64,000 nt of DNA, taken from the NCBI RefSeq assembly GCF_029227915.1, contig NC_079877.1, forward strand, positions 18,804,851-18,868,850, given 5' to 3'. Source of the stretch: Hydractinia symbiolongicarpus. Its lineage: Eukaryota; Cnidaria; Hydrozoa; Anthoathecata; Hydractiniidae. Positions 43,005 through 52,925 of the stretch are shown one piece after another. The notes under the pieces are model-generated. The model was not told the origin of the DNA and did not search any database. It was given only the letters and a program-made list of their open reading frames with translations. Within the stretch, counting starts at the first letter, position 1. Each line of letters begins with the position of its first letter. The translations under genes were made by a program, and so were the position numbers.

Positions 43005-45515
43005 TTAAACGGATAAATTGATGATGCAATGCTTAACTTGTTTATTGAGGTCTGGTTTCAACCAAGAAATATGCATACCCTCTTTGAGTTTCCTCTGCCA
43101 ATCAGTGTCTGCATGATCCAAAATAGAAAAACAATTTTCGTTACATAGTAATTTACAGTTAAGATTTGACTGCATATGCTTAAATATTTGTGAGTTTTTA
43201 TCAGTTTTCAAATGTTCTTTAACTCTACTAGAAATGTGTCTGGTGGTTTCACCCACATAGCTAGCATTACAACTAGCACAAACAAATTTATACACAATTC
43301 CAGATTTAAAAGATTCAGGAACTCGGTCCTTGCAAGAAAAATAATCTTTAATTTTACACGACGTAAAAACGAGGCACACATTGATTTCTTTACACATCTT
43401 ATTGACAAGTTGATTGACTTTTTCCTTGGCAGTATTAGAGTACTTGCCAATAAAAGGCAATTTAAAATACCTTTTTTCTAATACATTAGTTGTCTCTGTA
43501 CTGACAGCTGTAGAAAAATTCTTATCAAGGTAATTTGAAATATGGCGGTTTACTAGTTTTGTAGGAAAAAAGTTTTTTCTCAAAATTTCAGTCAGAGCCT
43601 TAATATTAATGTCGAAGTGTTTCCAACAGTTGTTAATTTTGAAAGTCCTGTCAATTAGTGTTTTAATGAGACCTATTTTATAGATTTTGGGAGTGAAACT
43701 AAAATAATTAGTTAAAAGGCCAGTATAGGTTGACTTATGGAACACAGAAGTATAAAATTTGTCACTGGTGTTCTCAATTAAAATGTCAAGAAAAGGAAGT
43801 TTACCATCAACTTGTTTTTCTAAGGTAAATTTTATATTAGGGTGTCTCTGATTCAAGTATTCAAAAAAGGCCAACGCTTCACTTTCATCGTTAAATAAAG
43901 CAAAGATGTCATCCACATATCTACGGTAGTATGTTGGGCCACAACCCGAGTAATTTTTTATCCATTCCTTTTCTTTAACGCCCATGAAAAGATTCGCTAA
44001 AATAGGTGCCAGCGGTGAGCCCATGGCAACACCATCGACCTGTTCATACATTTCATTATTGAACAAAAAATTCGAGGATGACGTTGCAAAAACGAATAAT
44101 TGTTTTGGTTCAGATTTTGTGATTTTGAGTTTACGATTTCCGGCAATTACAAGTTGAACTGCAAGATCTAATGTTTCATTCAATGGTATGTTCGTGAAAA
44201 GACTACAAACATCAAAAGAAACCATAAACTTGTCGGATTTACTCACCTTTTTTAATTCCTCAACGAAAGTGAAAGTATCTGCAGTACAGTAATCCTTGGG
44301 AATTACATCAGATAATAAACCACCTAAAAACTTGGCAAGTTGATAGTTACATGTGCCTATAGAAGATATAATAGGCCTAAATTTAGGTAAATTTTCAAAA
44401 GATTTATGCATTTTAGGAAGGCCGTATATTCTGGCCGGTTGAGAACCACTGGGATATATATCGTTGTACACTTTGTCACTAAAAAAACCTTTTTTCTTTA
44501 AATTCCTAAGAAAACGTTGTAACTGTCCTTCTCTCTTCAATGTTGGATCTTCGTCGAGTTTTTTAAATTTAGTAGTGTCTAAAATGATATCCAAGATGCC
44601 TTTTTCATAATCCTTTCTGTCTAAGATTACTACCCCATTTCCCTTGTCCGGCTTTAAAATAACAATATTGTTTTTCTTCAACTTTTTCAGGATACCATGT
44701 TTTTTGATAACTTCGCGACTGGGTCGGTAATCGTGGTAATAACTATTCGCAATATGTGATAGGCTGGACTTTAAAAGATTATCATCATTTTTATCTTTCA
44801 AATTTGAGGACATAAATCGATAAATCATTTCAAACGAAACAAACACATCTGTTTTCCTAAGTGTTGATGGTGGAATGGCAAAAGACAGACCATTTTTTAA
44901 AATTTCACTCTCATCATCAAGCAAACTGTACGAAGATAAATTGGTGACAATTTCGTCTGCTGTAAACGGTGGTGCGACGTTTTTAGTTAGACTTCTAAGT
45001 TTCTTCTCTTGGGTAAAAATGCATTTTCTAATACTTTTTTCAACACTTTTCTCGGCTGCTTTCCGTAAAATATAGAAATCTATAGAATTCAAGGTATCAC
45101 TAAGAGATTGGCCGTGATTTACATAATCTTTTCCTAACTTGATTCGTTCTTTTTCTCCTTTGTGAATGGCACTTTTCAGTAAGCGTTTACGTATTAATCG
45201 CCCATCATTAAAATTGGTGTGTGGTAAATTAAAACATAAAAACTTCGGTGTAACATTAAATGACTGACAGTTTCTTAAGAAAGTTAAATCCAAATTCTTC
45301 TTTTCAACTTTGTATGATAACTTTTCGTACTTACGTAAGTCTCCGACTGTAAGCTGTCCGTTATACTTGTGCGCAATATCAAATATTATATTTCCAAAAC
45401 TTCGTAGCAACACAAGATTGCAAAGTATTTTCATAAAAATTACAACATGTTTCGACTTTACCAAAGTCATCTTCAGAATATTATACAAAAGTTGATACAT
45501 ACACTCTTTATACAA
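43005..45515 (-). CDS. Penelope-like reverse transcriptase with GIY-YIG endonuclease, 836 aa
   Basis: Intact ORF whose first ATG lies within the upstream pseudo-LTR. RT motifs: FDVCSLFTNIPLNETLDL, DGVAMGSPLAPILANLFM, and the catalytic YVDDIFALF. The C-terminal GIY-YIG nuclease is GIVYKFVCASCNASYVGETT, followed by RVKEHL. A CCHH-like linker is not obvious. Function: target-primed reverse transcription using its own nuclease. The element lies in the 5' part of the DUF6589-like gene, on the same strand, and probably separates it from its start. Confidence 0.92.
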   Translation of the reverse strand: MYKECMYQLLYNILKMTLVKSKHVVIFMKILCNLVLLRSFGNIIFDIAHKYNGQLTVGDLRKYEKLSYKVEKKNLDLTFLRNCQSFNVTPKFLCFNLPHTNFNDGRLIRKRLLKSAIHKGEKERIKLGKDYVNHGQSLSDTLNSIDFYILRKAAEKSVEKSIRKCIFTQEKKLRSLTKNVAPPFTADEIVTNLSSYSLLDDESEILKNGLSFAIPPSTLRKTDVFVSFEMIYRFMSSNLKDKNDDNLLKSSLSHIANSYYHDYRPSREVIKKHGILKKLKKNNIVILKPDKGNGVVILDRKDYEKGILDIILDTTKFKKLDEDPTLKREGQLQRFLRNLKKKGFFSDKVYNDIYPSGSQPARIYGLPKMHKSFENLPKFRPIISSIGTCNYQLAKFLGGLLSDVIPKDYCTADTFTFVEELKKVSKSDKFMVSFDVCSLFTNIPLNETLDLAVQLVIAGNRKLKITKSEPKQLFVFATSSSNFLFNNEMYEQVDGVAMGSPLAPILANLFMGVKEKEWIKNYSGCGPTYYRRYVDDIFALFNDESEALAFFEYLNQRHPNIKFTLEKQVDGKLPFLDILIENTSDKFYTSVFHKSTYTGLLTNYFSFTPKIYKIGLIKTLIDRTFKINNCWKHFDINIKALTEILRKNFFPTKLVNRHISNYLDKNFSTAVSTETTNVLEKRYFKLPFIGKYSNTAKEKVNQLVNKMCKEINVCLVFTSCKIKDYFSCKDRVPESFKSGIVYKFVCASCNASYVGETTRHISSRVKEHLKTDKNSQIFKHMQSNLNCKLLCNENCFSILDHADTDWQRKLKEGMHISWLKPDLNKQVKHCIINLSV

Positions 45516-45636
45516 AAATTTTTTCGAAAGTTATTTAAATATTTCCCAAAAGTACAATTTTATATGAATTATACACAAGCTAATCCATGTTGACAAAAAT
45601 AATATTAGATAAACTAACAAAAGTTAGTTAAATAAA
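45390..45636 (-). repeat. Penelope-like pseudo-LTR, proximal copy
   Basis: Direct repeat of 42615-42861; contains the ORF start (45515) and a second hammerhead core. Confidence 0.88.
45449..45476 (-). ncRNA. Hammerhead ribozyme core, copy 2
   Basis: Same 28-nt core as at 42674-42701 (CTGAAGA, GACTTT-GGT-AAAGTC, GAAAC). One copy per pseudo-LTR would let a transcript be cut at both ends. Confidence 0.65.
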
Positions 45637-45910
45637 GCTGCCTTTTTCCCATCAGTGAAACAACAAAAATAATGTTTAAAAATTTTGAACAGCACCGATA
45701 AATTTGTAACGATGCAAGGAAAGTCAAAAATAACGTGAATTAATAAATATTTTCTTCATAAACAAGTTACCAAAAAATCTGCGTAATGCTCATCGCCATA
45801 TTTGTTGTTACTATAAAATGCTGTGCTTGCAAAAAAAAATTCTTCTGCATTTATTATCTTTTTAGCATAATTTAAAAAAGCCGTATACGCATTCTCATTG
45901 GTTGAGTAAG
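45637..45910. other. Inner right end of the helicase element, no gene seen
   Basis: Non-coding sequence between the Penelope insertion and the right TIR. An ATG GGA AAA AGG CAG on the minus strand (about 45,656-45,640) could be the missing first codons of the zinc-finger gene but lacks a donor site. Confidence 0.35.
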
Positions 45911-45983
45911 TCTGTTGTACCAGGGCCTCGTACGCGTTTCATCCTCATATCAAAAAACGCTACAGGCCCTGGGTTCGAGGTTG
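45911..45983. repeat. Terminal inverted repeat, right end of the helicase element
   Basis: Inverse of 37152-37225; ends CCCTGGGTTCGAGGTTG. The flanking CCAC and the right arm follow directly. Confidence 0.85.
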
Positions 45984-45987
45984 CCAC

Positions 45988-48920
45988 CATTCTAGCACAA
46001 AATAATATCAAAACGATAAACTTTAAGTTTATTTTACCGCAACTTTTTTTGGAAAAAATCCCGCCTTTTTTGAAAATTTTACAAATCCTTAGCACAAAAA
46101 AATCTTCCTTTGCAGTTTGAAGTATACAAAATTCGCATGAGTGACTAGATCCAGTGCGTATAGAGTGGATGTAATAATAACATACATGTTTTCTTTATAC
46201 AAGAATGTTTATCTTTTTTTAATGTTGCGATTCGCCTTATTCTATTTTAAACTTTTCAATAATTTCAAGTGTTTGATTCGTTGAACAACTCGTAGTTCAT
46301 TTTAGTTAACCCCATTATAAAAAACACAAAGCAAAAATTATGTTTTGTGCTAACTCGTGAAATAATGAAGATTTTGAAAAAATAAATTTCTAAATTGATC
46401 AGATTCTTGTTGACAAGCATTTTTTCCACATCTTAAAAAATAAAATAGCAGTAAAATTTCAGTCTCGCCATTGTTCTCATTTTTTGCTTACTCTTTCAGC
46501 AATTATCAGCATTGTTCTTATAAAAGTGTATAATATAGTAAATAGCTGTTCTAAAATAATTGTTTCTTAGTAATTTTCTTAACACATGGGAGCAGGGCAG
46601 AGGAAGATTGAAATACAAAGAATAATTTTTCACAGTTATAATGTAATCCTTAGTTGTAATGTACGTGTTAAGTTAATAAAATACAGAAGAGCTTCTCGGA
46701 AATTGTCAATTGTTTCATTCGCTAGAGATCCAAAAAGGTCAGAAATACTATAGCGGCTTTCAAACTCTCGCATTCTTTCTGATAAAAGGCTTGGTGAATT
46801 GAAAAGTGGATCGACTCCAAACACGCTATCACTGACAATCCTCGATTCAGGGTACCACTGCATGTAAAGTAATTTAGCTCCTACTCCATTTGGTACAACT
46901 TCTGCCATCAATGGTACGATCCCATTACTTCTGGTTTTAATTACTGACGGCACGCCTCTGCCTAAAAAAATAAATTTGGGAATCAAGCAATACGAACCAT
47001 ACGGACAACCTTGTTTGCAGTGCTTATTACATTTTTTTTACAACAATTTCGCTGTAAAACACTAAGGGGTCATTTGAAACCATAATTTTTTGTTAAATAA
47101 ATTTATTTGGTATAAAGAGAAACAACAATAATTATTTAATTGTTTATGAAGATATATACCTGGAATAGGGTGATTATTCCACGAAGAAATAACAATCTTA
47201 AGACCATAACTCGCTACCAAGCAAGAAACAAATGATACACAAAATTTTACGCAGTCGTTTGACATATCTATGATCTCTTCATTTTCCATAAATACAAGAA
47301 CTGTTTTTAAAGGATAATTTACACGACAGTTTACCTCCACCCAAAATCTTTCAATAGGGAGGTTCTAAAAGGATATAATTAAGAAACAAATATCCCGCGT
47401 ATTATAATGTCATGATTAATTTTTTTTCTTTCTAACCTGCTTGGATTCTGTTTGTCGATAACATTCTATTGCTTGATTTCCACGAAGCATTGCTAAATGC
47501 TCTTGCATTCCAAGGATTAAATAAAATTCTCTACCGCAATCAACTCGCAGTTGATCAGGTATTCCGTATGTTACCAAGGTTTTTCTGAGGAAAAGAAATA
47601 ACGTATTGTTGGAATATATGCTTAAAAAACTGCATTTAAATATATTCACGAAACATTTAAATGCGATAAGAAATTCTCACATGTATATATTTTCATGTAT
47701 TTTAAAGTTGTTTTTAATTGCCATTGTTGTTCCTGCCGTAACATACCGGGTATGTCCATCTATAGCTACAACATGAGTTACTCCATACATTGCCACCTTT
47801 TCGTTCTGGTCAATATGTAGCTTATGACCAAAGTAATCCGCCTGATATGGCACTGGATTCAGCAACCGCTCGGTTTCCGTCCTCCTCCTTTCTTGATTTG
47901 CTGGTGAGACAATTGTCAATGCTTTGGCAACACGTTTTTGACTTACATTCAAATTGTGTTTTTGTCTGATGTAGCCCGTCATCATTTTTCGTCCGTACGT
48001 GGGTCCAACCTTGAAAAGTTGAAAAGTATATTCATCTCTTATTTGTTTATCAAATTTCAATAAAATAAGATAAGAACATTTGTATATATACCTCTCTTAC
48101 TGCTGATGCTGTCAATCTGTTTATCTCTTCTTGTGACTTCCGCGAAGTCATGTTATGTTTACTGCAAAATCTCTTCACTGATCTTTCGCTTAACCCTCTT
48201 ACTCCAGGGTACATGGACTTAAAAATATCGCTGATCTCTTTGTGTGTTTTTTTATCATTCAAAGGTTGCGATGAATATTCCATCGATACTTTTTCCATTG
48301 TGTATCAAAGAGTAGAGGAACGAGTGAAAAAAGACACACTTGCGAATAAGGTTACGGACTTACATGCGCAACACCCTCCTTCGTGGTGGGTAGACAAGAA
48401 AAATTTGTTAGTCTGAACTTTTCTCTAGACTATTGTCTGAAAGAGTGAAAATAAGTGAATGAACTAACATGCGCGACAACCCCCCTTAGTGGTGACTAGA
48501 CAAAAAAATGTAGGAAATCTAAACAGGTGACCTGTGTAACGCGTGAAATTAAAAAATAATAAAACTCCCAAAATTGAAAAACATAGTAGTCAGGAATTGA
48601 AACTTTAAATTGAAGAAATCCAAAATTCAAATTTGAAAAAATCCAATCTAAAAATTAAAAAAAAAAATCCAAAATCCAAAATTAAAAAATTTAAAAATTA
48701 AAAAAAAAAATGAAAATTCAAAATTCGAAATTGAAAAATTGAAAATCCAAAATTGAAAAAAATCCAAAATTCCAAAATTCGATTTCACCCGAATGGAAAT
48801 TCAAAATTGGAAACACTAAGGTGAGCTAATTGTTAAATAGATAAGGATATTGACATTTTCTGTGCCAAAAACCAAGTTTTATCAACGAGAAATTGGATGG
48901 CCCTTTGGGTACACGCATTG
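45988..48920 (-). mobile_element. Right arm of the inverted repeat carrying the second DDE-integrase gene
   Basis: Inverse of 32618-35549 at about 99% by eye. Unlike the left arm it is not separated from the helicase element by another insertion. The outer border at 48920 coincides with the break of a LINE. Confidence 0.92.
46636..48298 (-). CDS. DDE-integrase-like transposase, 5 exons, 404 aa (right copy)
   Basis: Joins (minus) 48298-48092, 48009-47681, 47584-47437, 47364-47160 and 46961-46636. The protein is identical to that of 33239-34901: HIDQNEK, RVDCGREF and IERFWVEVN catalytic blocks, same splice sites and phases. Two intact, identical copies indicate a recent duplication or gene conversion between the arms. 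Confidence 0.8.
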
Positions 48921-51422
48921 TTTAGCCTTATATAATATCCCTAAGTTTTTAGAGATTTTATTTTCAAGGGTTTGTATATGTTTATTCCTTGTTAATGATT
49001 CGTCTAAAAGTACGCCAAGAAATTTTATTACTCTTTATGTTTACGTTATTAATTTTAAGAGATGGTAGTTTGAGTGGAATATTATCAGTTTTGTAGCGGT
49101 TATAGAATAACACATATTTAGTTTTACTTATATTGAGTGAGAGTTTATTTGCTTTAAACCATTCGTTTATATGCGCAAGTTCTTGGTTAGCTGTTTTAAA
49201 TAAATCGACAATGTTAGTATGGGAGTAAAAAAGATTAGCATCGTCAGCAAATAGAATGAATCTCAACATTTTAGAGGAATTGTGTAGGTCGTTTATGTAG
49301 ATTAAAAACAGTAAGGGTCCAAGAATGGATCCTTGTGCACCACACTTTATTAGTTGAAAGAGCGTCAATTTATCGTCGTATGCTATGCATTGTTTTCGGT
49401 TAGTCAAGTAATTTGTAAACCATTTCAAATTGTTGCTTTGCACACCGTAAGATTTTAGTTTGGATAAAAGAATATGATTGACAGTATCAAAAGCCTTTGA
49501 GAGATCAATGAATATCCCTAGTGTAAACAACCTTTTATTAAAGGATTCCGATAATTCACTTACCAATTCTATGACTGCATTGTCCGTCGAATGGTGCTTT
49601 TGGAAACCAAATTGTTTGTCATATAAAATATTATTTTGTACTAGATGGTCGTCGAGACGGTTATACATTATTCTTTGAAGAACTTTCGAGAAACATGGCA
49701 ATACGGAAATAGGTCTATAATTAGTAACATCGGAGTTTTCTCCTGATTTAAATTTTGGTGCCACTCTAGCATTTTTTAATTGGTCTGGAAACTGTCTTTA
49801 AGAAAAGGCTGAAGATATAGAATAGAGATGGTTCAATAATATCATAACATCTTTTTACAATATTTACACTAATATCATCAAGACTTGGACTTTTGTTTGG
49901 TTGTAATGATGAAAAAGCACATCGCAATTCTTTTATGGTACGTTCAGACTCACTCATTAGTATCGCAAGTATCTAAGTAAGAGCTGTGTGTTTTTGTGGT
50001 AGATGGAATTTTAGCAGCTAGTTTTGGTCCAACATTGATAAAAAACTCGTTGAATTTGTTAGCAATTTTATCTTTTTGGAGTGTAAGTCCATTTTCAATT
50101 ATAAGTTGTTTTGGGAATTTCTCAATATTGTCTTTGGTTTTGTCAATTATTTTTTTAATAACGCTCCAGGTTTTCTTAGTATTCCCTATTGATTTCGCTA
50201 TTTGACCTGCATAATAATTCTTTTTTGCTCGCTTTTTAAATTTTTCAAAAATATTTTTATAGTTTTTGTATTTGTTTTCATTGGTGTAAGTTCTTTTTTT
50301 CAAAAACGCTTCATATAGTCGCTGCTTCTTTTTAGATGATTTAATGAGACCTTTAGTAAACCATGGGTTTTCTAAAGTGACTGTCTTTATACTTACTTTT
50401 TTTCTAGGAAATGATTTCTCATAAAGATTAATAAACATGCGCAAAAAAACATCGTACGCGCCATTTATATTTTCAGTTTCACTTACCAGCTCCCAGTTCG
50501 TTTCTAAAAGAGATTGTCGAAACTTTTCTATGGAACATTCATTAATCTCTAGTTTAAAAATTGACGGGGCAGATAACTTATCAGGGAGAGACTCATCAGA
50601 TAGTAAGAAGGTCGGGAAATGATCAGATACATCAGTTTCAATCACTCCAGTTTGATATTCGTTGTTATGAAAATTATTTGTGATTAATGTTATCAATTAT
50701 GGTAGCAGAAGTCAAATTCACTCTCGTAGGTTTGGTTATTGTTGGAATAAGATTATGTTGAAGGAGCGTATCTACAAAGGTTTTTACTTCATTATTTGAT
50801 GTATATTCAAGAATGTTTAAATTTAGATCTTTGGCAATGTAAATGTGCTTATTTAAGTGATCTAGTTTAGTGAGGTGTGACTTAAAGTGTCGTTCAAATT
50901 CTTTGAAGATTCCAGCAGGTTTTCTATACATAACAGTTACAATTATATTTCTAGTGTTTTTGTTTATAAGTTCAACGGTTAATGATTCACAGTCGTCAGT
51001 ATTTATACTCAAGTTACCTCTTAATTTATAATTAATAAAGTTGTGTATAAAGAGACATGTACCACCACTAGACCTATTTCCTGAACGTGGTTGATGTATT
51101 GGCTTTAACCCGGAATGTTAAAATTTGAATTCGTTACCATGTGTTCCTTGAGTCAGGTTTCTGTTACACAAATGATTTTGAAATTAAATTTAAGGTTGCA
51201 TAACATTGTGTTCAGATTTTCTAAGTTTTTGCTTATACCTCTTGTTTTAATGTTAAGCAATGAAAATTTGTTTTTACATTTTGCAAGATAAGTTTTTGCT
51301 TCAATCGGAGAAACATTAGTAGTTTCAATTTTTAGATTTTTACAATAATTCAAGTCTAGATCAGTCATGTTCAATGTTAAGTTAGAGTTAAATATATCGA
51401 GAAAAGATGCGTTATCATCCAT
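48921..51422 (-). pseudogene. LINE (CR1/L2/jockey-like) with endonuclease and reverse transcriptase, broken
   Basis: Minus-strand pieces in order: 51422-51153 (NKFSLLNIKTRGISKNLENL and VTET, endonuclease start), 51012-50674 (DLNLNIL, STSATI-like end of endonuclease), 50696-49950 (DVSDHFPTF, then linker), 49957-48982 (RT: NYRPISVLPCFSK, IDLSKAFDTVNH, GSILGPLLFLIYINDL, FADDANLFY). Frameshifts lie near 50,690, 49,960, 49,770 and 49,020; after the last, LGVLLDESLTRN continues in another frame. The coding sequence is cut at 48920 by the right arm. The poly-A or 3' repeat is missing. Confidence 0.88.
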
Positions 51423-52479
51423 TTTTATGTTAAGTTGTTATACTATGTTAAGATAAAAAACAAAAAAGTGAGTTAGTTTTCACCTGTATTTTTGATTTCC
51501 GTCGCCGCTACGCGGGGCGGAATCTTTAAAATCGCCTGATGGAAGATAGATATATATCTAGAGACAGCACAGAGCCTGGACGCTGCTAAGTTTGTGTTCA
51601 GGCTAAAACCTCGAAAAATATTCATATTTTCGAAAGCCAATGAAGATGCTTTATTTTAATCTATGTCAATTTAATGACCAATCTGAAGAGAGATTGTGTA
51701 CTCTTCGTGTGGCCAGAACATTTTGTGTACGGCCATGACTAAAAGTGCTTAGATTTTGTTGGTCGCCCCCTTGCCACTTGCTGGTCTCTGATGGTAGTAG
51801 TTTTATTGATGTAGCTGGGGAGCTAAGCACATTTTTTAAAATCGTGTATTTTATCAGGTAAGAATTATTTTTTATTCAGTGAGAAAGGTGTGCTGGCTAG
51901 CTAGCTATCTCAATTTTTGGTACTGACATACCCCTTTTAATAGTCGTGAAATTACTTATATACTCACTATCGTATAATAACATCGTATAGAGCCAGATAG
52001 CTAGCTAGCTACACAAAATAGTGCTTTGATTAGAGTTCCTATTTTCTTAAAGAGTCAGCAACAAAAAGCCTTTGTCCTGCTTTGCGTATTTTTTCCATTA
52101 CTGGACACCCGAATCACCTGACTCCTGTTCTTATGGGGAAAAGGGGGGCTAAAAAAACTTCCAAACAACACTTTGTGGGGCTACTTCTGTCAGATAAAAA
52201 GGTATATTCCCACAGGATTTTTTTTACATTTTTTGCAGAAAAGTTGTCGAAACATGACAAAAGTTTATTGTTGCTGCACCGAACAGTCAGGGTTAACTGA
52301 TGATTAACCTGTAACAATATATATATATATTTAGCTGATGTAGGATAATTAGACGCTACGCATATAATTAGCCGTTAAAAGCTTCCTTGTGTTCTTAACA
52401 GCTAACTGTTGAAGAGTCCTAGAGTATTTAATGCTCATTTTGAGCCACGCAGACTCAATTAGGGTCCGCGCTCTACCAG
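51423..52479. other. Intergenic sequence, no gene seen
   Basis: Contains several CTAGCTAGCTAGC runs (about 51,895 and 52,000) and a short GC-rich stretch at about 51,500. The 72-codon frame at 52082 is probably chance. Confidence 0.45.
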
Positions 52480-52662
52480 ACAACTCCCTGCAACATCCAA
52501 CAGCCCACACAGTGTGCTATCTCCCCTATATCCCTCACATGGTGGGTTAACCTAGGGCTATCGTAGCATTCACTCACCCATATTGAATTGCAGGCAAGGG
52601 GAATCGAACCCCATTCTCCCGCACAAAGTGCCAGAGTTATAACCACTAAGCTATGGTGCCAT
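52480..52662 (-). mobile_element. tRNA-derived SINE, copy 2
   Basis: The minus strand begins with GGCACCATAGCTTAGTGGTT (acceptor start and box A). Box B GGGTTCGATTCCCC follows, then a body with TTAACCCACCATGTGAGGG shared with the element at 27,790-27,990. The head resembles a tRNA but has no closed acceptor stem. Confidence 0.7.
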
Positions 52663-52882
52663 TGAAAATTGCTAACTATTCTGTTACTGGCTAATAATCA
52701 GTTCTCCTTGAGTGCCTAATTTTCTTGAAAATCTTTCTTGAACTCACCCAAAGTATCACAAAATATTTTTCTAAGATTTTTTGAAAAGACTTGATTTTTT
52801 AAAATCTCACGAAAAGGACCATCGATTTATCAAATCCGCAAGTTTATTGTGTGTTTACCCTTTTTGCGGAGAGTAGCGGAGT

Positions 52883-52925
52883 CAACCTCGAACCCAGGGC
52901 CTGTAGCGTTTTTTGATACGAGGTT
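52883..52925. repeat. Solo copy of the helicase-element end motif
   Basis: CAACCTCGAACCCAGGGCCT GTAGCGTTTTTTGATA is the same as the first 35 bp of the 37,152 TIR. It is then closed by CGAGGTTG, so the motif is itself bracketed by CAACCTCG/CGAGGTTG. Around it GTAGCGGAG occurs four times. Probably a relic or miniature derivative. Confidence 0.65.

Larger units (their letters stand above)
42615..45636 (-). mobile_element. Penelope-like retroelement with pseudo-LTRs
   Basis: About 247-bp direct repeats at 42615-42861 and 45390-45636 (start ATTTCCAAAACTTCGTAGCA, end AAAGTTAGTTAAATAA) bracket a single intact minus-strand ORF with RT and GIY-YIG endonuclease. Direct-repeat pseudo-LTRs plus this domain pair define Penelope-like elements. 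The near-identity of the repeats indicates a young insertion. A partial third copy of the repeat end (ATATTTCCCAAAAGTACAAT) lies at 42,889. Confidence 0.9.
37152..45983. mobile_element. 8.8-kb DNA transposon with RecQ-like helicase and ZAD-DUF6589-like protein
   Basis: The ends are inverted copies of about 75 bp (left CAACCTCGAACCCAGGGCCT at 37152 to about 37225; right, inverted, 45911-45983). They share CAACCTCGNNCCCAGG with the ends of the decayed relative in Dscam intron 7. It carries a helicase on the + strand and a zinc-finger/DUF6589-like gene convergent to it. A Penelope-like element (42615-45636) sits in it; without that it is about 5.8 kb. The helicase-bearing lineage of the Academ superfamily is, from memory, the nearest described type, but the 10-bp target duplication of the relative differs from the short ones I recall for Academ. 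Confidence 0.78.

Noticed and set aside
32618-48920. Reading the 16.3-kb palindrome as one giant transposon with 2.9-kb TIRs
   Set aside because: Attractive, but no target duplication is visible at the outer borders and the outer flanks are two different LINE remnants, so I keep the arms and the helicase element as separate units and list this only as one hypothesis.
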